Shown here one piece after another: positions 7,620 through 7,922 of a DNA stretch of 7,922 nucleotides. How positions within the stretch are numbered: the stretch's first letter is position 1; each line of letters opens with the position of its first letter. The stretch covers positions 1 through 7,922 of the forward strand of contig JAJYOQ010000180.1 of the NCBI GenBank assembly GCA_021796135.1, given 5' to 3'. The notes under the pieces are model-generated. The model did not search any database, was not told the origin of the DNA, and was given only the letters and a program-made list of their open reading frames with translations. A program made the translations under genes and the position numbers. Source of the stretch: Bacteroidota bacterium (lineage in GTDB: Bacteria > Bacteroidota > Ignavibacteria > Ignavibacteriales > Ignavibacteriaceae).

Positions 7620-7879
7620 TATTTACTTCTGTCAATTAGTGAATCGGCTAGTGCTGAGAGAATTTGTATATCGTTTTCTTTTTTCAATACTTTTAATGAT
7701 TTTAACGCCTTCATCGAATATTTTTTAATTTCTTTTTTTGCTTCTTCAATTACCCCAAGTTTTAAATAAATATTTTTATAATCTTCAATTAATTTCGGAG
7801 ATATTCCTTTTTGCTTTATTATAACTTGAATTTTCTTAAGGTTGCTGCCTTTGGCAATTTCAAGGGCTTTCAAAAGAAG
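7619..7879 (-). CDS. Polyprenyl diphosphate synthase, C-terminal fragment (rest missing, 5' side disrupted)
   Basis: Trans-prenyl synthases join isopentenyl diphosphate units onto an allylic diphosphate to make precursors of quinones and lipid carriers. Only the last 86 codons are here. They read LLLKALEIAKG, then a helix pair with KQKGIS, a helix with YLKLGVIEEAKKEIKKYS, and the terminal helix LSALADSLIDRS. This is the pattern of the family's C-terminus (K-T-x-L-L-L-KALE..., then G-ai-A...A...A, then LA-x-x-x-i-x-R). The aspartate-rich substrate motifs (DDxxD) would lie in the missing upstream part, because full proteins are about 320 residues. The frame stays open to a TTG at 7907-7909, with an in-frame stop at 7916-7918, but bases 7880-7922 are an inverted copy of bases 7651-7693. 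The residues they encode do not fit the family, so that TTG is not a real start. The exact chain-length class cannot be told from this part. Confidence 0.75.
   Translation of the reverse strand, partial: LLLKALEIAKGSNLKKIQVIIKQKGISPKLIEDYKNIYLKLGVIEEAKKEIKKYSMKALKSLKVLKKENDIQILSALADSLIDRSK
7651..7693 (+). repeat. Inverted repeat, inner arm (within the prenyl-synthase gene)
   Basis: This 43-base stretch is identical to the reverse complement of 7880-7922, 43 of 43 bases. On the coding strand it encodes part of the prenyl synthase C-terminus (about KVLKKENDIQILSA), and it fits the family there, so this arm is the original one. Confidence 0.97.
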
Positions 7880-7922
7880 AAAGTATTGAAAAAAGAAAAC
7901 GATATACAAATTCTCTCAGCAC
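7880..7922 (-). repeat. Inverted repeat, outer arm at window edge, probable fold-back chimera
   Basis: This stretch is a perfect reverse complement of 7651-7693 and runs into the right edge, so its true length is unknown. The arms are separated by 186 bases. Read in the frame of the prenyl synthase it gives residues that do not fit the family and a stop codon at 7916-7918. The match ends at 7880, exactly where the family-like protein sequence (LLLKALE) begins. Fold-back chimera formation or an assembly error at a contig end explains this best; a real inverted duplication cannot be excluded from the sequence alone. Confidence 0.9.

Noticed and set aside
7575..7769. Plus-strand open frame of 64 codons across the ptsH/prenyl-synthase junction
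   Set aside because: It is antisense to two recognised genes and has no recognisable motif.
7651..7922. Inverted repeat as the ends of a transposon or an invertible switch
   Set aside because: The 186 bases between the arms encode only prenyl-synthase sequence, there is no transposase or recombinase gene nearby, and the inner arm is ordinary coding sequence.

Overview
The window is AT-rich (roughly one third G+C by eye). It holds eight protein genes, all on the minus strand and packed almost end to end, so transcription runs from high to low coordinates. In that order they are: the C-terminal end of a polyprenyl diphosphate synthase, ptsH (HPr), ptsI (enzyme I), prmC (release-factor glutamine methyltransferase), dtd (D-aminoacyl-tRNA deacylase), an uncharacterised alkaline-phosphatase-superfamily metalloenzyme, comEC (DNA-uptake channel with its nuclease-like domain) and the N-terminal 282 codons of purK. 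No rRNA, tRNA, CRISPR array, insertion sequence or phage gene was seen, and no gap between genes exceeds 57 bases.

Organism: low G+C, weak Shine-Dalgarno sequences, and a PTS pair whose HPr has the regulatory Ser46 as well as His15, with no sugar permease nearby, suggest a member of the Bacteroidota/Chlorobiota/Ignavibacteriota group, possibly Ignavibacteria. This is inference from composition and gene style; no taxonomic marker is present.

Layout: the first cluster is prenyl synthase-ptsH-ptsI, joined by a 1-base (TAATG) and a 4-base (GTGA) overlap. After a 57-base gap, the only plausible site for an internal promoter, come prmC-dtd (GTGA overlap), 29 bases, metalloenzyme-comEC (ATGA overlap), 37 bases, then purK. 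The products work separately: isoprenoid chain synthesis, phosphoryl relay from PEP, translation termination and proofreading, DNA uptake, and purine synthesis. The cluster reads as a housekeeping operon rather than one dedicated pathway.

The most striking signal is not a gene. The last 43 bases (7880-7922) are a perfect reverse complement of bases 7651-7693, which lie inside the same prenyl-synthase gene. The copy replaces the coding sequence that should continue there and brings an in-frame stop. A fold-back chimera or assembly error at a contig end is the most likely cause, so the right edge should not be trusted as genomic context. I found no convincing new biological system here.
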